The notes under the pieces were generated by a model. The model had not been told where the DNA came from. It did no database searches and worked only from the letters and a program-made list of their open reading frames with translations. The position numbers were made by a program, and so were the translations under genes. A stretch of DNA of 64,000 nt from positions 2,356,001-2,420,000 of the forward strand of contig JAJGBQ010000001.1 in the NCBI GenBank assembly GCA_022457065.1, read 5' to 3'. This DNA is from Curvularia sp. ZM96. Lineage: Eukaryota > Ascomycota > Dothideomycetes > Pleosporales > Pleosporaceae. Shown here piece by piece: positions 22,137 to 32,865 of the stretch. The stretch's first letter is position 1, and each line of letters starts with the position of its first letter.

Positions 22137-24649
22137 ACTCCTCGACATCACCCTATTTCTCATGTTGGACGACAGCACTTAATACATAGACTATTTGTCA
22201 GCAGTGGCGCTCGCAAAACCCACACTCTTTGATAGATACATGTAAATGAAACTTTTATGACGACATCTTCGGGGATTAGTTCTATGCTTTGTTCCAGTGA
22301 TTATTTGAAGTGTGTTATAGGCCTTCCTAAAAGAAAGACTAGAACAGGCTATTCCCCAAATTACCAGCATGAGTATGGCTTTAGAGGCGGTTGGAGATAT
22401 GTGTTAACCAACTGCAATATATTCTCCACATTGTTGGCCGTGGTGTTAGTATGGACGTGCTACAACGTACTCGGACGAAATTCACACTCCCGATGCTGAG
22501 CTTTTCACTACAAGTACTCCATAGCGCTATTGACAGTCTTTTGGCGATGATCAATCATGGGCATGTCCAACTAAATGTAGTCATCAGAATTCAAGCTCAG
22601 ATCATGTGAGAGCTGTACCACAAAGCTCCTCCGATTCTCGTTCCTCCAAGGTCATGTAGTGCGCCCCACAGTATGTCAGTACTTATACTGTTAACGTTTT
22701 CCTCGCCTGTTGTGTACCGCTATCGCAGTGTTGACTGCAATTCGAGTTAGTTTGCATAGCTTTTGATTATCACTGTATATCGAGAACAATGGTTCGATAG
22801 AATATGATGCTACTATGTTCATGATGGATATCAAGAGATACGAAGGGCATCTTCACAGCCGTTCAGGGATATCAGCTGTCTATCTTTGGCCAGTGAGTCA
22901 GCTCAACGTTCATATATACGAAGTAGTTACTACAAGTTCCAATGTAATTGCAATGCTTCGTAAGGATCTCATCGAGATAAAGGACGCTTTGAAACACATC
23001 GCTGCTTTCATACGTTCTTCGCACAACCGGCCGGTAGAGGAAGTCAGGGCTATGCCTGTACCATATTTAATGCATGCATGGGAGCAAAGCTCGGACAGCC
23101 AAGTATTTAAACCACGCCATAACCGCGTGTGAGGAACTGCACAAGTAACCCGGAATCTTGTTGCCGGGTCAGGCCAAAGCCCGGCCACCATTGAAGCTAA
23201 TCTATGTGACCATATTCTTAGTCCTGGGTAGTCGACTGCTTGGCAACCTAGGTTTCTCCGTATTTGGGCGCGAACATGCGCCAACGTCCACCGACGCTTT
23301 TGGGATATCTTGGGAATTGCGGAGTCAGCGGGTTTGGGGATAATGGATGATACGTTGAAACCATGCCAAGGGAAACTAGGCCTGAAGCTTTTCCGCTGTT
23401 GGGATGTGTCGCATGAGCTGCCGCAGTACATTAGGACTGTAGTGTCAATAGTATCTTTGTACTTGTAACCACTTATTCTGCCAAATTTAAGGAAAAAAGC
23501 CGTATGGAGTTCAGATCGTAAAGTCTTGTATGACTCTATAGCTCAGTCATGTTCACTCAACAAAACTCGATGCTTTGGATGTTCAATCCTATGCCTTCGC
23601 GTACACCTCATACATCTGTCGAATGCAGTTGATTCGGAGATATGTCCATAACGGCATCAAATCAGAATGACTAAAGACATGTCAAGCAGAAGTCGGTGAT
23701 GTTTCCGGCCGCGCTGGGAAACCCTGCAAAGCTCTAGGACTTACCTAAGAATCTTTCCAATGCAAGGAATGCCGGAGGAATAGCCCATAAATGTCTCCAC
23801 GGCCGACGTTACCGACCACGACGACTCATCACAACACATATCTACGCCACATGTTGACTAGTCGTCCCGCTTTATTATCGTCTTGGAGCGGCTCCTCTGC
23901 ATAGCGCATATCGGAGGCAAGTGCGGGATGGCTTGGTGTCTTGTGTGTATGGAAGTCTTTACCCATCCCGTGACTGCAAAATACGAGAGCTAAGATCAGA
24001 ACCCACTACGTTGCACTGCGTACGAATTGATGCCTCAAAGGCCATTCGCATTCTTTGTGGAGTCTTGGAGTTTTGACGTATTATTAGCATGTATGAAGGA
24101 AGCTCTATAGGCAATGTATAGTTGAAACGGCGGAGATGGAACGAATCGTGGTTCAAAAAGGTATGCCGGACCACGTTGGGACGACCCGCTTTACCCCGCA
24201 CACGTCAACTGGGCGTGCCGAACCCGTCGATTTTTGCCACAGCGATGTTGCCAAGGAGGCAAGCTGCCAAGCTCATCTCATGCAACCTTCGAGCGCAGTT
24301 CCGCCTATCGGTTGGTGAAATCCTGAATGCCAACCTTTGGCGAGGCTTCACCTGGTCAGCCGCCAAGCAAGCCCTTCCCGAGATTCGCTGGGGATTTCGA
24401 TGAAGGCTTGGAAAAGCAGGTCTTGAACGCAATGTGGGACGATATTTTCCTTTTCGTATTTCCCCGCGGGGAAAGGCATTAGTGCAGCTCGTAGTAGTAA
24501 CGTAGTAGCGGACTTGGCTGTGGTGCCTTCGAGACGAGGCCGATAATCATAAAAGCAGATTCCATCCTCTGCTCGAGTAAACCAACGTCGGGCTGTCAGC
24601 TATATCCTACACCTCCACATCTTGAAGAAAGAACACTGTCATCCAACAT
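22137..24649. other. Gene-poor region
   Basis: 2.5 kb without a supportable gene. The longest frames (22815-23132 plus, 22910-23431 minus, 24122-24403 plus) overlap one another and lack motifs. The last 200 bp would be the promoter of the transporter gene. Confidence 0.4.
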
Positions 24650-26432
24650 ATGGGTTGCTTCAACACTCATGCATCAGGGACTTTGGACCCACCTGAGGTC
24701 CGCAACTGGCGGATCCACATAATTGCCCTTATCGCGTCGATGTCTGCACTAGCTAGTAAGTTCAGACGATCACTTTGAACACTGGAAATACTCACTAGCG
24801 ATGCAGTGGGCTACGACACGGCCGTTATTGGCGGCACTATGGCCCTCAACTCATTCATTCGGGATTTTGGTCTGAATGGTATCCCCAAAGTCAACCGCGA
24901 CACGATTCAGGGCAACATTGTGTCCACATTCCAGGCTGGATGCTTCTTTGGTGCACTTCTCGCCTTTCCCTTCGCGGAGCGGATCGGCCGAAAGAAAACC
25001 ATGATGATAGCTTCCTCGATCTTCCTTCTTGGTGGCACCCTCATGACTGCTGCTCAAGGTAAACTGAACATGATTTATGCCGGTCGTGCTGTAGCAGGTC
25101 TCGGCATTGGAGCTTCCTCCATGGTAAGCACTGACAATACCCGAGAGTTTGTTCTGGTAAACGCTAACTCCACGCAGGTAGTACCTGTTTACATTTCCGA
25201 GACAGCCCCGCCTTCTATTCGTGGCCGTCTCGTCGGTATCTTCGAGATCGCATCCCAAGGCGGTGGTATGCTTGGCTTTTGGATCAACTATGCCTCTGAT
25301 CGAACGATTGATGTCAAATCTCAGACACAGTGGATTGTCCCACTGGCTATTCAGCTCGTCCCTGGCCTTTTGCTTCTTCTTGGTGTTGCATGGTGCCCTG
25401 AATCGCCTCGATACCTTGCTAAGAATGACAACTTTGAGGGCGCTGAACGCATTCTATGCAAAATTCGTGGTCTTGACGAATCACACGCTTATATTCAGCA
25501 CGAGATGAGTGAGATTCGTGCTCAAGTTGAAGAGCGTAGTGCCAACCGCCAGAGCAAGAAAGAGCAGTTCATGAAGCTTTTCCAAAAGGGTGTCCGTAAC
25601 CGCATGGCTATTGGACTTGCACTCATGTTCTTGCAATCGTTCACAGGTGTAAGTACATGCAACTACACGTATCAAGGCAATGCAGTACTGACATATACAG
25701 GTCAACATCATCACCTACTATGCGCCCCGAATTTTTGAAACACTAGGCATCTCTGGCACATCCCTCAAGCTCTTTTCTACCGGCTTCTATGGTATTGCCA
25801 AGACCCTCGGCATGTTTACATTCACCTTCTGGGTCGTCGAGAAGGTCGGTCGTCGCAAAGGCTTGATCTGGGGTGCTGCTCTTGGTTGCATCCCAATGTT
25901 TTACATTGGTGGCTACGTAATGAAGGCAGACCCAGCTGCAGCTGCTCTAAGAGGAGATGTCACACGAAATGGCTGGGGCTACCTTGCCATGGTTTGTGTA
26001 TACATCAACGCTTTTATCATCTGCGCTACATGGCAAGGTATTACCTGGACCTACGCATCTGAGATTTTCCCTTTGGATATCCGTATGCTCTGCGTCTCGC
26101 TTACAACCGCCGACACTTGGCTTGGTTCTTTCATCATTGCCCGCAGCACTCCTTACATGATCTCTGATCTAGGCTATGGCGCATATTTCTTCTTCGCATC
26201 TATCCTTGTCGGAATGGGTGTCTGGAGCTTCTTCTTCGTACCCGAGACCAAGGGCATCAGTTTGGAAGAAATGGATGCACTGTTCATGCGTCCAATACAC
26301 AAAGCAGTGTGGGCGCAACTTCGCGGCAAACCCATCCTGACCGAGGAGGAAGTCGTTGCGAGAAGCAAAGGATTAGATACAATCCGGGAGAAGGAGATTG
26401 GCGTCGAAACAATAGAAACTGTCAGGAGGTAA
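24650..26432 (+). CDS. MFS sugar-porter family transporter (quinate/sugar permease type)
   Basis: Four exons: 24650..24755, 24807..25123, 25178..25648 and 25701..26432 (1626 nt, 541 aa). The introns are 51-54 nt. Twelve membrane helices are expected. Family marks are GYDTAVIGGTMAL in helix 1, GRKKT in loop 2-3, PVYISETAPPSIRGRL after helix 4, PESPRYL before the central loop, VEKVGRRKG in loop 8-9 and PETKGISLEEMD after helix 12. The helix-1 sequence and C-terminus look like fungal quinate permeases (qa-y/qutD group), but other monosaccharide porters share this pattern, so the substrate is open. No quinate-catabolic enzyme lies nearby. It acts in the plasma membrane as a proton symporter or facilitator. 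Confidence 0.93.
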
Positions 26433-27453
26433 AGAATATGAAAGGCGGCTGTAGGAACGGGATCTTGATACTTGGTCAGACCCATGATAGCTCCTTGGTC
26501 GCCGAAAGGAGTCAGACGCTAGCCTATCGACGATTGCATGGTCTAAATAGATACGTTTCTGACTTCAAATCTGGCACTCTGATATACAAATTGGCGTGTA
26601 TGAAAACGTTGTATGCAGCCTCTCTTGGACAGTGGTGTAGTGCTTCAGCCGGGTTAGCATATCTCAGCGCCGTGTCTCTTCGTTCTCTTGGCTTTCCGCC
26701 CCTCGAGGAAGGCGTTCCGTAGGCTCTTGGCGGTTCTTTCGGCATTAAAAAAACTGCCGACAATCCCGGAGATATTGCCGAAGCCAAAACGCGCTTGTTT
26801 CGGATAGTTAGCCGAGCTGTGCATTAAGCAACAATCTTAAACAGCCATGGTATTTGGCCGAGCGTGTCCAGGAATGAAAAAGGTAGTTCGACTCGTTCAA
26901 AGAGACAAGAATTGAGATGAATGCCGACTTACGAGTCGTCATTAAAACGGTGATCCGAAATTTAGTATCGACATGTTTCATTTCGTGTTCCGCAATAGCT
27001 GTTGTACGCTCATGATCGTCAAATGTGCTGTGGGCACAGTGAGGAAAGAGTTTGACTTCGGGTGTAGGAAGTCAAATAACGCATGACTGAACGTGTAGCG
27101 TTACTAAGATAAAATGCGTATGCAGAAGTCGCAGGTAGTGAATGTTAGGATCAAGTCGAGCCTCGCTACGAGAGAGCGGCAAAGGGCATTTTGCATCGCC
27201 GCCGGGATTTTACCTATCAACCAACAGTGACCGACCTTAGAATGAAGCCAGACCCCTTGAGGATGATTTGCTGACCAAGGCGATTATAAAAGCTTGCGAC
27301 ATGAATAGGCATGGATATACAAAGGTAAGCGTGGGACTGGGGAAATGGCGTTTGTACGCGTTAGGCCTGAGGACGTGACCATTCCATCGTCAACCAAAAT
27401 TTTGTAACAGCTAAACATTACTGAATAATCATTTTCTTTCTTCACCTTGACCT
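26433..27453. other. Convergent intergenic region
   Basis: About 1 kb between the transporter and solute-binding-protein genes, which end towards each other. No gene, RNA or repeat could be supported. Small frames at 26309-26787 lack features. Confidence 0.4.
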
Positions 27454-28595
27454 CTAGATATCGTCAATAAGCGGGCTTAGTCCCTGTGCAGTGCCAAGCT
27501 TATCCTCGAACCACAACCTCAGTCGCTCAACCCTATACCGATTCGACATCCACTCGCGGAAATAAGTGATGTTCGTTCCTGGCATCTCCAAAATGGGAGG
27601 ATATCCCTGTGGTGGCTCCACATCGCTCCTCACTGGCCACGAGCCACGGGTTGCCTGCCACTCTTTGGTGAGCATGTAGTTATGCAGCAGCTTTGCTCCC
27701 TCTGGATGTGGCGCGTCTTTAGGAATGGCGGCAAGCTGGAACCATGTCACAAAGGAACCCTGAACTGGGTGGCTGATGTTCATATTCGAGATTGGGAAGA
27801 GGCCGTCCGATGTGAATGAGGCGGCGCGCGTAGAGTTCTTGCTCGCCATGATAGTGTCAGGGGAGCGGGTGCCGCGAACCCAGCGGGGATTTTGCTGTAG
27901 GAGTTTGTCGAACCAGCCTCTGCCGTATTGTTGCATGCTATTCTTTTGTTAGTAGTGTTTCCTTTCACAACGTTTGCGTGAGTGGAGACTTACATCAGAT
28001 CAAAAGCATACAACACCGCGTCGTCATCGTTGGGATAAGTCAAGACAAGCTTGTCCTTGAACTCCGGTCTCAACCAATCCTCCCACTCGACCGGCGCCTC
28101 GATCCCAGGCAGCTTTTCCGTATTCCACTTCCCAGCCCATCCCACCGTTAGAATGCCGTAAAATGCTGCACGCACATCCTTCATTGGTGTGTACACCTTA
28201 TCGAGTCCCACAGGAGCATAGTGTAAGAGTGCACCCTCACTATCCCACCGCGGGTAGTCATGCACGGTCTGAAACGCAATGCTATCAACATACACGTGAC
28301 CCGAGGCAAGCTGCTCGTCGAAGCGCGGGCTATGGTATTTGGACAGGTCAGTGGTGAGGTTGAGTTTCATGCCAGGGAAGCGCTTCTCGAACTCGTTTTT
28401 CAGCGCGTCTTCGTCGGTGCGTTCGTCACCGCCCAGCCACATTGTCACGACGCCGCCTTCAGCGAGAGCGGCTTTGTAGATTTCGTCGATTGAACGCGTC
28501 TCGACCGTTGCGGCGCCGTTGAAGCCTAGCAGTTGGTCATATGCCAGCGAACGGCTCGCCAGTAGGATGGCGGCCGCAAGGAAGGAGTTTAGCAT
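27454..28595 (-). CDS. Bacterial-type extracellular solute-binding protein (periplasmic-binding-protein-like, ABC type), secreted
   Basis: Two exons, 28595..27994 and 27937..27454, with a 56-nt intron (GTAAGT...AATAG); 361 aa. The start MLNSFLAAAILLASRSLA is a classical signal peptide. The mature protein resembles type II periplasmic binding proteins of the iron(III)/thiamine/putrescine ABC-transporter group: a first lobe beginning at EGGVVTMWLGGDE, the middle strand KLVLTYPNDDDAVLYAFDLI at the hinge, and a second lobe ending with WFEDKLGTAQGL. In bacteria such proteins hand solute to an ABC permease. Fungi have no such permease, and none is nearby. Function in a fungus is unknown; solute scavenging, or transfer followed by reuse, are inferences. 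A TATATAAG element lies on the minus strand at 28682-28675, about 80 bp upstream. Confidence 0.85.
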
Positions 28596-28722
28596 TATGC
28601 GGTGAACGAAGAGAAAGGTAGAGTGACAGTGGAGCTTGCGTCGGTGCAGGCAACTTGGCTTCTGAGCTTGAGACCTTATATATTTGAAGAAACAGTTACT
28701 TGGTAGTTTATACAACCCGGTC

Positions 28723-29180
28723 TAGGGCCTATTCGGCAGACCTTCAGTTTCGGTTTCGCTAAACCGGATAGACTAAGTGGAGAAAATGGTTGGCAGGCCT
28801 TAGTTTTAGTTGTACAAATGGAGGTATAGTTTTGTTAGCGCTAACACGAAGGATTTAGACCTTGTCTAGTGTACGATCAACTATATCACTTACCTAGAGT
28901 AGCTGCTAAGCTCTTCAGTTCATAACTGTTAGTCGTGACTAACAGTTTCAGTTGCTAAGCTTCAGTTTGCTCAAAAGATTAAGAGATAGGCCTAAGATAG
29001 AGTCGTTACGTGCCAAGACAAATTCATCACGTAACTAAACTAAAACTGAGACAATTGCAGCCAAATAGCTCAACTGTTTCTAAATTAGATCTAATATAGC
29101 CAAGTAAAGTGCTGGAGGCACTAAAAAAGCCACAACTGGCGCCCCAACTGGAACTGCAACTGGGCAGCCAAACAGCCCAC
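28723..29180. mobile_element. Probable hAT-type non-autonomous element (MITE) remnant
   Basis: The left end reads TAGGGCCTATTCGGCAG and the right end, reverse-complemented, reads TGGGCTGTTTGGCTG. These are imperfect terminal inverted repeats of the hAT style (GGGC..TTTGGC). The interior is AT-rich and full of CAGTT/AACTG motifs in both orientations, as is common in subterminal regions of hAT elements. It also contains a perfect 24-bp palindrome. The length is about 460 bp and no transposase is encoded. I could not find a convincing 8-bp target-site duplication, so the exact borders and the class are tentative. Confidence 0.4.
28924..28947. repeat. Perfect inverted repeat (11-bp arms, 2-bp centre)
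   Basis: AACTGTTAGTC, then GT, then its exact reverse complement GACTAACAGTT. It lies inside the putative hAT-like element and could form a hairpin or cruciform, or be the fold-back centre of subterminal repeats. Confidence 0.8.
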
Positions 29181-30138
29181 TCGTCGAGTCAAGTTCCAAG
29201 TCGAAACGCCATCTTTATGCGGCTCGATAGCCTACTCCGATGTCCTATAGTAGGGATGTCTCTGGCAAACAGTACCAATGAAAATATCTTGCTATTTCTT
29301 TACTATTCGCTTGGAACTTCTATCTATCGTTTTGGTCGTATAAATAAGTGAACTGGAATATCACCATATTCAGGATATTCTAGAAAAACTTAATAGAATA
29401 AGTTGGTACCATTATTACTTCTACCTTGACTATGAAACCATTTTTTTGTGTGGTTGCAGGTACTGCATGGACCTAGGCCACCGGAATCTCGTACTCGTAC
29501 CGGACGGCCCCTCATTCGGGCCTTCATTCGGGCCGTACTGTAAGCGAGCCTCTCAGAGCCGATTCCCCTTCCCCGTCGCCTCCCCGTACCCCATCCGCAG
29601 CAGTATGGCGCAAGTTACTAGGCTGGACTCAGTCAAGATCCCGGCTATACACCCCAGTCAGTGTAAACAGCTCTGCCCAGATTGATAAGGAGAATCAGGA
29701 TCTTAATAATTATACAACCCACAAAAATTGTGAAAATGGTTGAGCACCTTCTCGAAGGGGTATTTCACCGGAAATAATGCTTCAAAGTCCACATGTTAAA
29801 CGAATGCAAGATTGTTTTGCATTGCATTATCGCACAGGGTATAAGTATTAAAGGCTTTCTTTGGAATATTGTCGGTGAGGACGTGTGGCTGATCGTATGG
29901 CTTTTACGGCACGCCTTAACTACGCCGTATGCTGAGTCCACCCAGAAGGAGGCTGCGTCAACATAGGGGCTTTGCAGTGCTTGGTTCCCTCTTCAGGTGA
30001 GAGGCTCTTAGCCTAATGGAGGAGGTGTACTGCAATATGCTCAAAATAGTCGCACGAACCGAGATCGAATCAAATCATGCCAACATTTCCAGAAATATTA
30101 GTTTGTGCATGCCCCGAGCCACTCTCTACGCTTGAGGA

Positions 30139-30916
30139 TCATGATTGCAACGGCTTCGCGCCCGCAAGCTGGCCAGCACTTGCAATTACCACATCGCTCA
30201 GCGGCTTATCGCCAGGACCTGTCTTAGTCGACTCAATCGCTCGAACTACGTCCATGCCATCGAGGACTTCTCCGAAAACAACGTGTTTTCCATCCAGATG
30301 TGGTGTGGCAGCAGTCAGAATGAAAAATTGCGAACCGTTGGTATTTGGCCTAGGATACAAGGTCAGCAATTTCATCTAGTGAGTGTGTGATCCAGAGGTC
30401 TCCTCACCCAGAGTTCGCCATACTGAGAAGCCCAGGATGAGTATGCTTGAGTTCGAAATTCTCATCATCGAATGAGTCGCCTCCAAATATGCAGGCGCTA
30501 CCAGTCCCGTCGCCATTAATGAAATCGCCCCCTTGGATCATGAATCTGGGTATCTACGTATTGTTAGTTGCGACGCCTAGATTTTTCATATTGACACGAC
30601 GTACAACACGATGGAAGGTGCTGCCAGTATACCCTCCAAGCTTGCTTTCTCCAGTGCAAGATTGCCTGAAGTTCTCCGTCGTTGCAGGAACAACATCAAG
30701 GAATAACTCCATCTGTATACGTCCGACTGGTTTCCCACCTATGGCGATGTCAAAGTACACAATTGGGTTGTCAGGGGACCTTTTCGCTTTCACTGTTGGT
30801 CCTTCGCTAGCCACTGGAATATTTCTGTCCTGATGTGCCGGTGCACTTGACTGTACCGGACGAGCCATGTCGGCGGACTCGCCAGCATGCTTTTGCTTAC
30901 TGCCTCCGCAACCCAT
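30139..30916 (-). CDS. Cyclophilin-type peptidyl-prolyl isomerase with N-myristoylation motif
   Basis: Three exons: 30916..30605, 30553..30408 and 30349..30139 (669 nt, 222 aa). The junctions rebuild the core FHRV|IPRFMIQGGDF and ANSG|PNTNGSQFF exactly as in cyclophilins, so the catalytic Arg, Phe and Gln residues are present. The N-terminal 45 residues are an extension absent from the minimal CypA fold. They begin MGCGGSK, matching the N-myristoylation consensus (Gly2, Ser6) with a palmitoylatable Cys3, so membrane anchoring is inferred. At the position of human CypA Trp121 the sequence is TPHLDGKHVVFG, i.e. His instead of Trp; that substitution weakens cyclosporin A binding in Cyp40-type proteins. 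The catalysed reaction is cis-trans isomerisation of X-Pro bonds. The native client is unknown. Confidence 0.92.
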
Positions 30917-31392
30917 TTTCAACCAGCACTTGAAACGTTATGTGGAACAGACCGCGAAATAAATTATTACAAGTACTGACAACGTTAACAATGGAAGTCG
31001 TGATTTGCGCAAGGAAGGTGTAGATCCAAAACCGAAAGTTGGGGATGACGATGACCTCATGCATTAGCAGCTATTGGCATTGTTAGCCGCATTCAGGTTT
31101 GCGGAGACGCCCGGAAACTCGGGAAAATGACATCATCCACTGTTTCTTTGTTCTTAGGATCTGGAGAAGTTGGTGAAAGTCTCGCTATACTTCATACGGC
31201 GTGAAATATTGTTCTGTTTCGGAAGCGCACATCTGTTATTGCTATGCTTCGCATCTTGGGGTTGTGTACCCGGATTTCTCCATGATCGCGCTGCAGACTT
31301 GATAAAAAAGCATAGTACGCACTACACGATGGAATTGACAATACTTGGGAATCCAAAACCACACCCTTGCACTGTCTTGGTGGGCCTGATGT
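30917..31392. other. Intergenic: cyclophilin promoter and amine oxidase 3' flank
   Basis: 476 bp between two minus-strand genes. No further feature is seen. Confidence 0.35.
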
Positions 31393-32865
31393 CTAAGCCG
31401 ATAAGATCTCTTTAGCCACGCGCTCTCCCGAGCGGATAGCGCCATCCATATAACCAGTCCAGAATTCGCTTGTTTCTGTACCGGCAAAATGAATACCGCC
31501 AAAGCTCTCCCTCAATGCCTTTCCGTCTTTAGTCAAGATGTTGGGCGGAGCGATAGCTACGGGCCCGCCCCTCGAGAATTCTTCCAGGTCCCAGCGTTGG
31601 AGTACAAACTCTGTGATGTTAGCTGCTTGCGCCCCGAAGTACTTTACATAGGTACTCAAGAGTTGTTTTTGACATTCTTCCGGGCTAAGTTTGTCGAGAG
31701 CTCGCATCTCGTCCGCAAGAATGAAACCTAGGATGGCACCAAAAGCAGCGTCTTCGGGAGTGCTGTCGAAAGTTACTCGCGTTGGGCCCGAGTCCGAGAT
31801 GACCTGTCCACTTAAGCCTTCTTTGCGCCAGAAAGGAGTTTTGTAAATCGGTACGCCCTTTCCGATTGCCGCCATCTTCATCTTTTGATTCAATCGTCGG
31901 CGACTGGCGGGCAGCTCTGGGTGGAACTTAATCTGATTAAGCAGCGGAGGTGCCATGGCGAGAACTACCGACTTCGCTGAAATTTTACCAGCGCAAGACT
32001 GAATATCGTACCCTGAGTACGTCTTGGTGACGCTGGATACAGCCGCGTTGAAAGCAATATGCTTAGTGCCGACCTTCTCGGCCAAACGTTGTGGGATAAG
32101 ACCAGTTCCACCCACCACTCGCTTCTCCTGGCCACCACCCTGCGTAGCAAGCAGCCTCTCCAATGTTCCGACTGTAGTCTCATTTCCAGCAGCAGCGATA
32201 TATGCCAGTAGATACAACAGCGATAGCTCGTCTGGTTTGACCGCAAAGATAGATTTAGTTACGGTAACCAGAAGAAAGCGGGCATCCGGCAGAAGTTGTT
32301 GTTGATCAATGTACTGCTGAAAAGTGATACTGTCCCACTCAGAGGCTCTGGTATGCGACCAAGGCGCACTTGTATTCAGCTCAGCTGCCCACCCGTCCAG
32401 CTGCGTCCTTGCACTGGCGATTTGCATAAGGACTGCTTCGTCAAGGGGTGGAGCACCAGCAAGTATGGGGTCCGGCATGTAGGTCGATCTAGTGCCGTTG
32501 AGGTATAGTACGGTCTGTCCATCGATGTAGGTATCAAATGTTTCCAATCCGAGATCAGAAATCATCTGCAACACTTTGTCCTGTGTTGGACCGACGAATT
32601 CGGCACCAACTTCCGTGACGCCACCATCTTTCAATGGATAGTTGTAGACCTTGCCGCCGACGCGATCTCTTCCCTCGAGAACGAGAACCGACTTTCCTGC
32701 TTTAAGAAGGTCGCGTGCTGCTGTTAACCCAGCGAGGCCAGCACCAACAACAGCGACGTCAACTGATTCAGGTATAGCTGCTGCAGAGATAAGGGCGGTT
32801 AAGGAAGACAGAAGCAGCAACATGGAGTTGCTACGTGGACGAATGGAAAACCTAGAGGGAACCAT
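31393..32865 (-). CDS. Secreted flavin-containing amine oxidase (MAO family)
   Basis: A single exon of 490 aa from MVPSRFSI; an alternative start at Met15 (MLLLLSSLTALISAAA) would give an even cleaner signal peptide. The FAD Rossmann motif VGAGLAGLTAARDLL (40-54) is followed by LVLEGRDRVGGK. The FAD C-terminal signature GGIHFAGTETSEFWTGYMDGA closes the protein. The substrate-domain stretch RWDLEEFSRGGPVAIAPP has no cysteine, whereas mammalian MAO attaches FAD through a Cys in this region, so non-covalent FAD as in MAO-N is inferred. It would deaminate amines to aldehydes with release of H2O2 and ammonia, probably outside the cell or in the secretory pathway. A 20-bp palindrome lies 114 bp upstream. 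Confidence 0.9.
   Translation of the reverse strand: MVPSRFSIRPRSNSMLLLLSSLTALISAAAIPESVDVAVVGAGLAGLTAARDLLKAGKSVLVLEGRDRVGGKVYNYPLKDGGVTEVGAEFVGPTQDKVLQMISDLGLETFDTYIDGQTVLYLNGTRSTYMPDPILAGAPPLDEAVLMQIASARTQLDGWAAELNTSAPWSHTRASEWDSITFQQYIDQQQLLPDARFLLVTVTKSIFAVKPDELSLLYLLAYIAAAGNETTVGTLERLLATQGGGQEKRVVGGTGLIPQRLAEKVGTKHIAFNAAVSSVTKTYSGYDIQSCAGKISAKSVVLAMAPPLLNQIKFHPELPASRRRLNQKMKMAAIGKGVPIYKTPFWRKEGLSGQVISDSGPTRVTFDSTPEDAAFGAILGFILADEMRALDKLSPEECQKQLLSTYVKYFGAQAANITEFVLQRWDLEEFSRGGPVAIAPPNILTKDGKALRESFGGIHFAGTETSEFWTGYMDGAIRSGERVAKEILSA

Larger units (their letters stand above)
28596..30138. other. Intergenic with repeat-like sequence
   Basis: 1.5 kb upstream of the solute-binding-protein gene and downstream of the cyclophilin gene. 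The part at 28723-29180 looks like a hAT-type MITE remnant (listed separately). A short direct repeat (TCATTCGGGCC-like, two copies) lies near 29511-29532. No gene is supported; the 79-codon plus-strand frame at 29446-29685 has no homologue that I recognise. Confidence 0.45.

Noticed and set aside
22815..23431. Overlapping frames of 105 (plus) and 173 (minus) codons
   Set aside because: They occupy opposite strands of the same DNA and neither shows a motif; the minus-strand one lacks any plausible protein pattern.
29446..29685. 79-codon frame after the MITE-like element
   Set aside because: It spans the local direct repeat and has no recognisable homology or start context.
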